A stretch of 64,000 nucleotides of DNA from Pseudomaricurvus alcaniphilus (GTDB lineage: Bacteria; Pseudomonadota; Gammaproteobacteria; Pseudomonadales; Cellvibrionaceae). The notes beneath the pieces are model-generated. The model was given only the letters and a program-made list of their open reading frames with translations, was not told where the DNA came from and made no database searches. Positions 52,414 through 61,897 of the stretch are shown here, in pieces (position 1 is the first letter of the stretch; each line of letters opens with the position of its first letter). The position numbers were made by a program, and so were the translations under genes. Location: positions 62,001 to 126,000 of the forward strand of contig NZ_JAAOIX010000014.1 in assembly GCF_011440395.1 (NCBI RefSeq), written 5' to 3'.

Positions 52414-53480
52414 ACCGGCCGCTGCCGGCCCCGCGCCACCGCTTCGGCCAGTTGTTCCAGCAGTGGCACCGTCTCTTGCAGCGAAATACAGGCGTCGGTA
52501 ATGCTGAGGCCGTAGGTGGCGGGTTGGTCGGGGCGGTAGTCCTGGCGACCGTGGCGCAAGTGGCTCTCCAGCATGATGCCGGCAATACGGTCGTCGCCGT
52601 TACCGATTTGCCGGGCCAGGTCAGCCACCACCAGGGCCTGGTTTTCTGCCTTTTTCTGGCTGTTGCCATGGCTGCAGTCCACCACTATCTTTTGACAAAT
52701 CTCGTGGGGCCGCAGCAGCACGGCGGCGGCGTCGATGTGTGGCGCGCTGAAGTTTGGCCCGCTGTCACCGCCGCCGCGCAAGATCAGGTGGCAGTGGCGA
52801 TTGCCGGTGGTTTCGTAGATGGCCGGCGTCCCTTCTTTGGTCAGGGTGGGAAATATGTGGCGCTCGGCGGCGGCACGAATGGCTTCCACCGCCACTTGGA
52901 CGTTGCCGTCGGTGCGGTTTTTGATGCCCACGGGCATGGACAGGCCGGAGGCCAGTTCCCGGTGTATCTGGCTCTCGACAGTGCGCGCGCCAATGGCGCC
53001 CCAGCTGACCAGGTCGGCGTAGTATTGGCCGAAGGTGGTGTCGAGGAATTCGGTGCCGGTGGGCAAACCGAGTTCAAGCACGTCCAGCAGTAGCTTGCGC
53101 GCCAGGCGCAGGCCTTTGTTAATGTGGTAGCTGTTGTCGAGGTCGGGGTCGTTGATCAGGCCTTTCCAGCCGACGACGGTGCGGGGTTTTTCGAAGTACA
53201 CGCGCATGACGGGCAGCAGTTGGTCGGTGTAGGGTTTTACTGCTTCGGCCAGTTGCCCGGCGTAGTCTACGGCGGCGGCGGTGTCGTGGATGGAGCAGGG
53301 GCCCACCACGACGAAGCAGCGCGGGTCGCGGCCGTCGAGTATGGCTTCCAAACCTTTGCGGGAGTCGGCGACCAGTTGCATTTGTTTGGTGCTGGCGGTG
53401 AATTCCTTACTCAGTTCCAGCGGTGTAATCAGCGGGCGCACATGGCTGATGTGCAGGTCTTCGGTGCGGGGTGTCGACAT
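52410..53480 (-). CDS. 3-deoxy-7-phosphoheptulonate (DAHP) synthase, class I
   Basis: First enzyme of aromatic amino-acid synthesis, joining PEP and erythrose-4-phosphate. It has 356 residues from the ATG at 53480, the usual length. Family motifs include VVGPCSIHD, RVYFEKPRT, GWKGLINDP, GARTVESQIHRE, KNRTDG and CSHGNSQK. An in-frame ATG at 53513 would add 11 residues; neither has a good ribosome-binding site. The open frame continues to 53600 only by running into a repeat B copy. It is of the AroF/G/H type; which amino acid inhibits it cannot be read here. Confidence 0.93.
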   Translation of the reverse strand: MSTPRTEDLHISHVRPLITPLELSKEFTASTKQMQLVADSRKGLEAILDGRDPRCFVVVGPCSIHDTAAAVDYAGQLAEAVKPYTDQLLPVMRVYFEKPRTVVGWKGLINDPDLDNSYHINKGLRLARKLLLDVLELGLPTGTEFLDTTFGQYYADLVSWGAIGARTVESQIHRELASGLSMPVGIKNRTDGNVQVAVEAIRAAAERHIFPTLTKEGTPAIYETTGNRHCHLILRGGGDSGPNFSAPHIDAAAVLLRPHEICQKIVVDCSHGNSQKKAENQALVVADLARQIGNGDDRIAGIMLESHLRHGRQDYRPDQPATYGLSITDACISLQETVPLLEQLAEAVARGRQRPV

Positions 53481-53542
53481 GGGGATCCGGTCTTTATAGG
53501 TATAATCGGCCATAGTAATCAGTTGGGTAATGTCTTGTCTAG

Positions 53543-53987
53543 CAAGACTGGCCGCAGGCTCTCTGTGCTTTTCGCGCTCCCTACCCTTGATAACCGCCAA
53601 AACGTCGCTTCGCGCAATTATCTGGTTCCTAAACTTCTTGGTTTAGCGCGGCGGCCCGGTGGGTGCGCCCCGCCAGACCGGCCGCAGGCTCTCCGCGCTT
53701 TTCGCGCTGCTGGCCACTTGAGAGCTTCTTAGTTGTTGCTTCTCTGTGTTTTGCTTGGATATTTGTTGGAAGCAAAATAGGGTTTAGCGCGGCGGCCCGG
53801 TGGGTGTGCCCTGCCAGACCGGCCGCAGGCTCTCCACGCTTTTCGCGCTCCCGGAAACTCGCTACGCTGCGCTTCGCTCAAACATCCGTCCGCGAAAGCC
53901 CGAAAAGCGCGGAGAGCCTAAACGCGACCTGATTGGTCTGGCAGGGCACACCCACCGAGCCTTGACCAGGCATCGAGCGAGATTCTG
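53543..53987. repeat. Family B repeat cluster, second location
   Basis: Direct copies, the first truncated, lie near 53543, 53650 and 53790; an inverted modified copy covers 53880-53987. The last 110 bp is nearly identical to 8261-8371, including the GCCTTGACCAGGCATCGAGCG edge. The copy number and orientations match the cluster at 7.9-8.4 kb, though the spacers between copies differ. It sits behind the DAHP synthase start. Confidence 0.85.
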
Positions 53988-54012
53988 GGAATTGCAAAAC
54001 AGCCAATTTAAG

Positions 54013-54112
54013 GTCATCCCCGTGTAGGCGGCGGTCCGGCGTCCCGGGATCCAGTACGTACTTAAAATCAATGGATCCCGGGACGCCGGACCGCCGCCTG
54101 CGCGGGGATGAC
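54013..54112. repeat. Long perfect-arm inverted repeat of GTCATCCCCG type
   Basis: The left arm 54013-54053 and right arm 54072-54112 are inverted copies about 41 bp long with two or three mismatches, ending in GTCATCCC and GGGATGAC. An 18-bp loop separates them. This matches the widespread proteobacterial REP/MITE-like class that starts GTCATCCCCG. It sits between family B and family C repeats. Confidence 0.8.
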
Positions 54113-54177
54113 AAAAAAAATGAGCTGTAGCTGGCTGATAAAGAAATCACACTGCTCTTAGAAGCACAATGTAGTCA

Positions 54178-54366
54178 GCGGTGGGGGGAGCCCGTTGCGG
54201 ATCAATCAGGCCATGCTTATCCCCCCGACCACATTTGGGGTAGTCGGCAAGGACTGTCTGAATCCCAATTTTTTGCGCGTCTTTTTGCGCAAAAAGTGGT
54301 TGAGTTTCGCAGCCGCCAAATGTGGTCGGGGGGATATGGCCGATCCGCAACGGGCTCCCCCCAGCG
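54178..54366. repeat. Family C nested-hairpin element, copy 2
   Basis: This is a full copy of the element at 8546-8734, with a shared flank from about 54149. The outer arms read AGCCCGTTGCGGATC and its exact complement GATCCGCAACGGGCT; the first copy has a mismatch at the same step. The inner arms and the TTTTTGCGC loop stem are the same. It lies in the gene-free stretch 53481-54480, which is wholly repeat DNA apart from its ends. Confidence 0.8.
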
Positions 54367-54480
54367 CTGACGGGCAGCTCACTCATATCTCGAATGTGCA
54401 TTACGAAAAAGTCAGCACCGCGAACGGAATATCAAGTTAGACACCGAGAGCCAAGTCGCGTCCAGGTGCAAACAAAATGA

Positions 54481-56397
54481 TTATTCGAATTCTGGCGAGG
54501 ATTGGGTCTGGCCGGTGAAGGTGGCGAGGATGTAGTCCGGGTCGGTGGTGGTGCGTAGAATCTCCATCTCCTCGGCGTTATCGAAGATCCTGGCCAGTTG
54601 CGAAAGTATTTGTAAGTGTTGGTCGCCCAGGGCGGCGATGGCGACCAGCAGGTGGGCTTTGTTGTCGTCGAAGTCGATGCCGTCGGGAAATTGCAGGACG
54701 GCGATGCCGCTGCGCAATATTTTGTCCCGGGCGGCACAGGTGCCGTGGGGGATGGCGGCGCCATTGCCAATGTAGGTGGAGAGGTCGTTTTCCCGTTCGA
54801 GCATGGCGTCGATGTAGCTGTCTTCGACGCAACCGCTGTCGCGGAGCAGGCTTCCGGCCAGGCGGATGGCGTCTGGCCTGGGCATGGATTTGAGCCCGAG
54901 CTTGATGTTTTTGGTGGGCAGGATCTGCGTGTCGGCGTCCAGTTCTGCAGGTGCTGGTTGTGCGCTTGGTGCTTTTGCCTGTTTGAGGCGGGTTGCCAGT
55001 TCTTCGTAGACCGGGGTGTGCATGAAATTGCTGATGGCGATGTGGGCTGCGTCGGGGAGCTTGCTGACGGCGCGAGCGGTCAGGCGCTCATGGGTAATGA
55101 CAAGGTCAACGGTGCTGGCCAGTTGCTCAATGGGGCAGCTGATGACTTTTACGTCGATCGCTCGCTCGCAGAATATGGCCCTCAGTTTGCTGGCGCCCAG
55201 GGCGCTGGAGCCCATGCCGGCATCGCAGGCGACGGCAATCAGTCGGATGTCTTGCAGGGATTGCAGTTCGTCGGGCACGGCATCGTGGCCGATGGGGGTT
55301 TTGGTGCCTTTCAGCTTTGTCAGTTGGTTTTTTGCCTGGGTCAGGACCTCATCGCTGTCGATGGTGCTGCGATTGATCAGGAGTGCGGCCACGGCAAAGC
55401 TGACCAGGGTTGATACAGCCAGTCCGGCCAGTACCGGCAGTAGGCCGTCGTTCGGGGTCATGGCCAGTACGGCCAGTATGCTGCCGGGGGAGGGTACGGC
55501 CACCAGGCCGGCGCCGAGCAGGGCGAAGACGAAGGTGCCGGATGCGCCGCCGGCAATGACCGCCAATATCAGCTTCGGCTGCATGAGAATGTAGGGGAAG
55601 TAGATTTCGTGGATGCCGCCAAAGAAGTGGATCAGGATGGCCCCCGGTGCCGACTGTCTGGCGGTGCCTTTGGCGAATGCCCAATAGGCCAACAGCACCC
55701 CGAGGCCTGGCCCGGGATTGGTTTCGAGCAGGAATATGATGGACTTGCCTGACTCTACGGCTTGCTGGATGGCGAGTGGGCTGAGGACACCGTGGTTGAT
55801 GACATTGTTGAGAAACAGCACTTTGGCGGGTTCTATGACCAGGGCAGTGAGTGGCAGGACGCCGATGTCCATCACCCATTGCACCAGTAATCCGCACTGC
55901 AGGCTGGCAAATTCCAGAGCCGGCCCGATACTCAGCAGGGCAACACTGGCCAACACACAACCGAGGATGCCGCCAGCGAAATTGTTGACCAGCATTTCGA
56001 AGCCGCTGGGGACCCTGTTAGCAACAGCCTGGTCAAACCAGCGAATAAGCCAGGCTGCCAGCGGGCCGGTTACCATGGCCCCGAAAATCAATGGGGTCGA
56101 GGTGCCGACGATCGCGCCAAAGGTCATCACCGCACCGAGCACAGCGCCCCGTTGGCCATAAACCACTTTGCCACCGGTATAGCCGATCAGCAGTGGCAGC
56201 AGGTAGATGACCATTGGCTCAACCAGGGTAGCCAGTGTCTCATTGGGCAGCCAGCCGCTGGGGATAAACAGTGCAGTCAACAGTCCCCAGGCGATGTAGG
56301 CGCCGATATTGGGCATGATCATGCTGCTCAACAGCCGGCCCAGGCGCTGCACTGTTTGCATCGGTGATTGTCTGGGGGAGTCGGCTGCTGCGTTCAT
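54481..56397 (-). CDS. mtlA: PTS mannitol-specific EIICBA
   Basis: 638-residue PTS permease, almost the length of E. coli MtlA. IIC (about 1-345) has LGRLLSSMIMPNIGAYIAWG and the substrate-site segment GGIHEIYFPYILM. IIB has the phosphorylated Cys in VACDAGMGSSALG, and IIA the His in GNGAAIPHGT near residue 555. It would bring mannitol in as mannitol-1-phosphate. It is last in a minus-strand unit behind the HAD phosphatase and SorC regulator, 49 bp after the regulator. EI and HPr must come from elsewhere, perhaps the fusion at 46638. Confidence 0.93.
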   Translation of the reverse strand: MNAAADSPRQSPMQTVQRLGRLLSSMIMPNIGAYIAWGLLTALFIPSGWLPNETLATLVEPMVIYLLPLLIGYTGGKVVYGQRGAVLGAVMTFGAIVGTSTPLIFGAMVTGPLAAWLIRWFDQAVANRVPSGFEMLVNNFAGGILGCVLASVALLSIGPALEFASLQCGLLVQWVMDIGVLPLTALVIEPAKVLFLNNVINHGVLSPLAIQQAVESGKSIIFLLETNPGPGLGVLLAYWAFAKGTARQSAPGAILIHFFGGIHEIYFPYILMQPKLILAVIAGGASGTFVFALLGAGLVAVPSPGSILAVLAMTPNDGLLPVLAGLAVSTLVSFAVAALLINRSTIDSDEVLTQAKNQLTKLKGTKTPIGHDAVPDELQSLQDIRLIAVACDAGMGSSALGASKLRAIFCERAIDVKVISCPIEQLASTVDLVITHERLTARAVSKLPDAAHIAISNFMHTPVYEELATRLKQAKAPSAQPAPAELDADTQILPTKNIKLGLKSMPRPDAIRLAGSLLRDSGCVEDSYIDAMLERENDLSTYIGNGAAIPHGTCAARDKILRSGIAVLQFPDGIDFDDNKAHLLVAIAALGDQHLQILSQLARIFDNAEEMEILRTTTDPDYILATFTGQTQSSPEFE

Positions 56398-56446
56398 TGA
56401 ATTATTATTGGCCTCGTTGGGCGATGGGCAAGCGCAGAAGGGTTTG

Positions 56447-57427
56447 TTAGTCGGGTGCGGTCGCGGCCTGGTCTCTGGTCAGTAGCAACTCTGCCGTGTG
56501 TTCGTTGGTGATCAGGGCATTGATCAGTTTGCCGCGCAGGGCACCCAATATGGCACCTACCTTGGACTCGCCCGCGGCGATGCCATATACCGGCTTGCTG
56601 GAGTTTGGCTGCAGTGGTGCGCTGGCGACCCGGTCATTGACCGGGTGATCGACAAGTTTACCATCCCGGTCGTAGACCCAGCTGATGATTTCACCAATAG
56701 CGCCGGCTTTTTCCAGTGCCTTCATTTCTCTGGCGGTGACAAAACCGTCCAGCACCACAGGCGATTTTTCACCCAGGTTGCCAATGCCCACGAAAGTCGC
56801 GTCGGCCCGTCGGGCCAGCTCGAGGATGTTATGGATGGGTTCCAGGTTGTGGAGAATGTCCTTTTCTTTCGGCGTGCGGGCCAGCACTGGCAGGGGCATT
56901 GGGTAGTGCTTGGCCTTGATAAGGTCGGCCATGCGCACGACCACGTTGTAAGCCGAGGCGGACCCATCGGTCATCATATTGCCCAGCAGGGAGACGATGT
57001 GGTGCTGGGGGCAATCCATGGGGGCCAGTTGGTCGGCACAGGCGCGCAGGGCCCGGCCGGTGCCGATGGCCAGGATTTGCGATTCACTGGATTTCAGGTG
57101 GCGCTCCATTTCCGCCGCGCCGGCCTGGGCCAGGCCGACGATCGAGGACGGGTCAGCGGGGTCACTGGGCACCACTTCACAGGCCTGCAGGCGAAAGCGA
57201 TCTTTCAGGCGCAGGCTCAGTTGCATGCAGCGGGCGATGGGGTGGTCGAGGCGCACTTTGATCAGCCGTTCACTGACGGCCAGGGACACCATGCGCTGGG
57301 CCGATTGGCGGGAAACACCCATTTTTTTGGCGATCTCATCCTGGGTGTTGCCGGCGACGTAGTAGAGCCATCCCGCCTGGGCCGCTTCGTCCAAGCGCCT
57401 GGATTCCGCGTCTGATCTTCTCGCCAT
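56447..57427 (-). CDS. SorC-family sugar-binding transcriptional regulator
   Basis: 326-residue regulator. The ATG at 57427 follows GGGAGC; an earlier in-frame start (57499) overlaps the upstream gene and lacks a ribosome-binding site. The N-terminal helix-turn-helix is NTQDEIAKKMGVSRQSAQRM. The sugar-phosphate-binding domain (about 60-320) shows AIGTGRALRA and FVGIGNLGEKSP. It lies between the HAD phosphatase (19 bp) and mtlA (49 bp), so it most likely controls this locus in response to a polyol or its phosphate, binding in the divergent region near 58.5 kb. Confidence 0.9.
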   Translation of the reverse strand: MARRSDAESRRLDEAAQAGWLYYVAGNTQDEIAKKMGVSRQSAQRMVSLAVSERLIKVRLDHPIARCMQLSLRLKDRFRLQACEVVPSDPADPSSIVGLAQAGAAEMERHLKSSESQILAIGTGRALRACADQLAPMDCPQHHIVSLLGNMMTDGSASAYNVVVRMADLIKAKHYPMPLPVLARTPKEKDILHNLEPIHNILELARRADATFVGIGNLGEKSPVVLDGFVTAREMKALEKAGAIGEIISWVYDRDGKLVDHPVNDRVASAPLQPNSSKPVYGIAAGESKVGAILGALRGKLINALITNEHTAELLLTRDQAATAPD

Positions 57428-57446
57428 GGATGCTCCCGGAGCGGTG

Positions 57447-58169
57447 CTATTGGTTTTTGAGGTGGGGGGCCATTGTATAAAAATCCTGCCAACTAGCAAG
57501 CACGGGTATGTCGCCTAATTTCGCGGCCAGTTTAAAGTCGCCAGACGCCAGCACCGGGCCGAGGTGGGTGCCGCCGATATAGTGCCAGACACGCATGCCG
57601 GCCGCCCTGGCGGCGGTCAACCCGGCGCTGCTATCCTCGATCACCAGGCATTCAGAGGGGGCGACCCCCATGCGCTTGGCCGCGTGTAAAAACAGGTCCG
57701 GCGCCGGCTTGCCGTGTTTGACTTCGGCAGCAGTGAAGACATGGGGGCCAAAAAAATGCCGCAGTCCGGCCACTGTGAGGGCGTGCTCGGTGCGCTCCGG
57801 GCTGCTGCTGGTGGCGACGCAAGCACTCACGGCCAAATTGCTGAGCGCATCGGCCACGCCGCGGGTGGGCTTTAAACTGGCGTCAAACTCGGCGTACAAC
57901 TTGTGGGCGTAATGGGCTTTGAAATCTGACGGAAGCTGCACCTTGAAATTGAGCTGTATTTTTTCGCGGACACTGGAGAAACTGTGGCCGAGGAAGTGGC
58001 GCAGAACATAGTCGCGGTCGATCGGCGCCCCCAGTTTTAGCAGTTCACGACTGAGAACGTCAGCGCTGATGATCTCACTGTCAATAAGCACTCCGTCGCA
58101 ATCAAAGATCACCAGCTTAATGGGCTGGTCCGCTGCAGATGGGGTTGTATCTTTTTTGTTGTTAGTCAT
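57447..58169 (-). CDS. HAD-IA sugar/polyol phosphatase
   Basis: 240-residue cytoplasmic HAD hydrolase of the beta-phosphoglucomutase/phosphatase branch. Catalytic Asp residues are in FDCDGVLIDSE, Ser/Thr in ATSSSPER, Lys in KHGKPAPD and the Mg-binding acids in VIEDSSAG. It is first gene of the mannitol PTS unit. Because the dehydrogenase across the intergenic region is of the type using free mannitol, this enzyme may remove phosphate from mannitol-1-phosphate delivered by MtlA; the activity is inferred from position. Confidence 0.85.
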   Translation of the reverse strand: MTNNKKDTTPSAADQPIKLVIFDCDGVLIDSEIISADVLSRELLKLGAPIDRDYVLRHFLGHSFSSVREKIQLNFKVQLPSDFKAHYAHKLYAEFDASLKPTRGVADALSNLAVSACVATSSSPERTEHALTVAGLRHFFGPHVFTAAEVKHGKPAPDLFLHAAKRMGVAPSECLVIEDSSAGLTAARAAGMRVWHYIGGTHLGPVLASGDFKLAAKLGDIPVLASWQDFYTMAPHLKNQ

Positions 58170-58456
58170 AGGTTTTTATTCTGGTTACACCTGTTTCACG
58201 GCTTGACTGGCCGCCTGAATTCCGGCCAGCGCGCCATTACGTGCCCGACCACCAGATTCCTGCCATCGATAGGACTCCTGCCATTTATAGATAGTAGTCG
58301 AATTGCGGCTTTAAGGCCGCTGATACACGCGGTCACTCATATTTTACGGTCGCCGCGTTCGCCTAACCAGCGGTGTTTCCCGGCTGGCCCATTTTTTTTC
58401 ACTCTTACTTCAGTGCAGATCGCAATGGTCAGACCGATGTTGCTAACCCTTGACCA

Positions 58457-58535
58457 TTGTTGATGCTGGTGATAATATGCTCAACAAGATAGCAAATGCC
58501 CAGTAAATAGCAAATATTAAATATATTGGCAAATG
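58457..58535. promoter_or_regulatory. Candidate operator region of polyol locus
   Basis: TTGTTGA (58457-58463) and TCAACAA (58481-58487) are inverted. Three direct GCAAATG/A copies follow at 58492, 58510 and 58529, 18 and 19 bp apart. The setting between divergent units suits a SorC-type operator, but nothing links these motifs to that protein. The remainder of 58170-58604 has no other signal. Confidence 0.4.
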
Positions 58536-58604
58536 ATTGGGGATGTTGGTTGCAGCCAGCTGAACCGGAAGGCTTACAGATCAATAAAAAATGAGAATTG
58601 CGCC

Positions 58605-60089
<1,485 letters not shown>

Positions 60090-60222
60090 TCATTAGCATA
60101 AGCGCTAAACCGCGTACTTTTTCGTGGAAGATTCTTAGCTTGCATGGTTTTTATTTGTATTGATCCGGAAATTGCACGGTTAGTCGAGCAAGAGTTGCAG
60201 AAGGCTCTTGCACGCTGAATAA

Positions 60223-60244
60223 AAATCTTCTGTAGAGAAGATTT
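60223..60244 (+). other. Intercistronic hairpin
   Basis: AAATCTTCT (60223-60231) and AGAAGATTT (60236-60244) form a perfect 9-bp stem with a 4-nt loop. CAAGAG and CTCTTG (60189-60210) could form another. It lies in the 313-bp gap between the polyol dehydrogenase and porin genes and could be an attenuator or a processing site. Confidence 0.45.
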
Positions 60245-60271
60245 AATAATAACTCAATGAGGAGATCTGGA

Positions 60272-60376
60272 ATGCGTAAACCCATAGGTTGCTCACCGCC
60301 ACTGGTCGAGGTACTGGCGACCTCCGCCCGGTCACGTAATGCGGTTTCAAAAGATACATCCACCCAAACCCTGTAA
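60272..60376 (+). CDS. Possible 34-residue leader or small protein
   Basis: The ATG at 60272 follows GAGGAGATCTGGA, a good ribosome-binding site, and the frame MRKPIGCSPP stays open for 34 codons, ending 26 bp before the porin start. There is no known family, signal or membrane segment. It may be a leader peptide for the porin or a chance frame. Confidence 0.3.
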   Translation: MRKPIGCSPPLVEVLATSARSRNAVSKDTSTQTL

Positions 60377-60402
60377 AAAACAAATAATCAAGGAGATTTA
60401 CT

Positions 60403-61776
60403 ATGCCTAACTCAAAAATCCGCAGCACGCAATCTGGTCAAAACAATGGTCGCCCAGCATCGAAATTTGGCAAGCTGGGTTTGCTGGCTGCGGCTGTCAT
60501 GGCTGTATCAACGCCCCTGTGCGTACAAGCTGCCGAATGGAACGAATGGCTTGAGCGCAATACACAAGTTAACTTCCTGGCATTGCAAAATTTCCAGGCA
60601 ATTCAAGCGAAAGACGGCGCCTTCCGCCCGGCAGACGAAGAGCAGTCCACGGGTTTTGGTCGTCTCCGAGTCAACTTGCAACTCAAGTTTCAAATTACTG
60701 ACAATATTACCGCTGATATCGATATCGCTGAAGAACCGAATGATTTCGGCAATAACGGCGACCGGGATTTCTCCTTCCACCAGGATTTCGCCGGTATTGA
60801 GTTTGAACTTCTCGGTCTCGCTGGCCAGGCTCGCGACGATGCTAACCTGACCCTGCGGGTGGGCAACATCGGCGCAGCCCCTTTCCAGTTTAAAGGTTTC
60901 CAGGACGGTGCTGACAACCAGGGCAATGCGCTTATTGGTAACGGCATAACCGACTACGCCACTGCAGAAAATGGCGCCCAGTTGGTCTACAGCAAGTCTT
61001 TCGATAGCGGTGCTATTCGCGGCTACAATCTGGCCGGCCATGTTACTACCTCAAGTTTTGGTGAAGCCTTCCAGGAAGATCGAGGCTACAACTTCCGGCT
61101 CCAGGGTAACCTTGAATTCGACGGCGGCTTTAAAGCGGGGTTGAGCTTTTTCCAGGCCAACCAGGGTGATCAACTGGTCTTTGACACCAATGGTGTAGCA
61201 TCCATGGACGGCGTGACAACCACCAACTATCGCTTTGGTGATGGTGAAAACTACAACTTCTCAGCCTCGGGTTCCAGTGAGCGCGACACTCATGTCGGCG
61301 TTATGCCAGGTCTTGAGCAGTCGATTATCCAGTTGGACCTGGCCTATCAGCCGACACCGGATACCAGTGTGATTTTCATGATTGGTGAGTCCACGGATGA
61401 TTTCACTTTCTCGGATGCGGCAGGTAACGCGAAAGCAGGTATTACCTCCTTTGATACAAGCGGAGCATCTTTCGACGCAAATCATGTGATTAAAGGCGAT
61501 ACGTCGGTTGAGTACTGGGTGCTTGAAGCACAACAGTACCTGATACCGGGCAAGTTCTACCTGGCCGCTCGCTACTCGGAAGCTGAAAACACTTCCGACC
61601 TGATCGACCAGTCTGACAACACTGTCGAGCGTATTCAGGTCGCAGCAGGCTACTGGTTCAATGACAGAACCCTGTTGAAGTTCGAGTATGTTGACCAGGA
61701 AGAAGGTGCTAACTCAGGTGGCCAGATCGGTTCCGGATTTGACGGCTTCACCTCAGAGATCTCTGTTAAGTTTTAA
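60403..61776 (+). CDS. Outer-membrane porin of polyol locus
   Basis: 457-residue beta-barrel protein with AAGGAGA ahead of the ATG. A long n-region and hydrophobic segment end in CVQAAE (about residue 44). The rest is rich in alternating aromatic/charged strands with Asp/Asn turns, and the C-terminal residue is Phe in EISVKF. It resembles carbohydrate-type or general porins found with ABC sugar importers. Placed between the polyol dehydrogenase and the periplasmic binding protein, it likely lets mannitol or similar polyols cross the outer membrane. I cannot name a specific porin family. Confidence 0.75.
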   Translation: MPNSKIRSTQSGQNNGRPASKFGKLGLLAAAVMAVSTPLCVQAAEWNEWLERNTQVNFLALQNFQAIQAKDGAFRPADEEQSTGFGRLRVNLQLKFQITDNITADIDIAEEPNDFGNNGDRDFSFHQDFAGIEFELLGLAGQARDDANLTLRVGNIGAAPFQFKGFQDGADNQGNALIGNGITDYATAENGAQLVYSKSFDSGAIRGYNLAGHVTTSSFGEAFQEDRGYNFRLQGNLEFDGGFKAGLSFFQANQGDQLVFDTNGVASMDGVTTTNYRFGDGENYNFSASGSSERDTHVGVMPGLEQSIIQLDLAYQPTPDTSVIFMIGESTDDFTFSDAAGNAKAGITSFDTSGASFDANHVIKGDTSVEYWVLEAQQYLIPGKFYLAARYSEAENTSDLIDQSDNTVERIQVAAGYWFNDRTLLKFEYVDQEEGANSGGQIGSGFDGFTSEISVKF

Positions 61777-61841
61777 TATCGGGCTGAGTCGCTATTAACA
61801 GTTGCTTTGGTTTAATAGCGCTTGCAGCTACAGCCGGGCCG

Positions 61842-61864
61842 GCTTCGCTCCAGCGGGGCGAAGC
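61842..61864 (+). other. Hairpin between porin and binding-protein genes
   Basis: GCTTCGC (61842-61848) pairs with GCGAAGC (61858-61864), with a 9-nt loop and no T run. It may stabilise the upstream message. Confidence 0.35.
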
Positions 61865-61897
61865 GGTTCGAATCCAACAATAAGGAGAGCATAGCTC

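Noticed and set aside
53481-53600. Extended DAHP synthase start
   Set aside because: The extra residues are translated repeat B sequence; 356 residues from 53480 is the family length.
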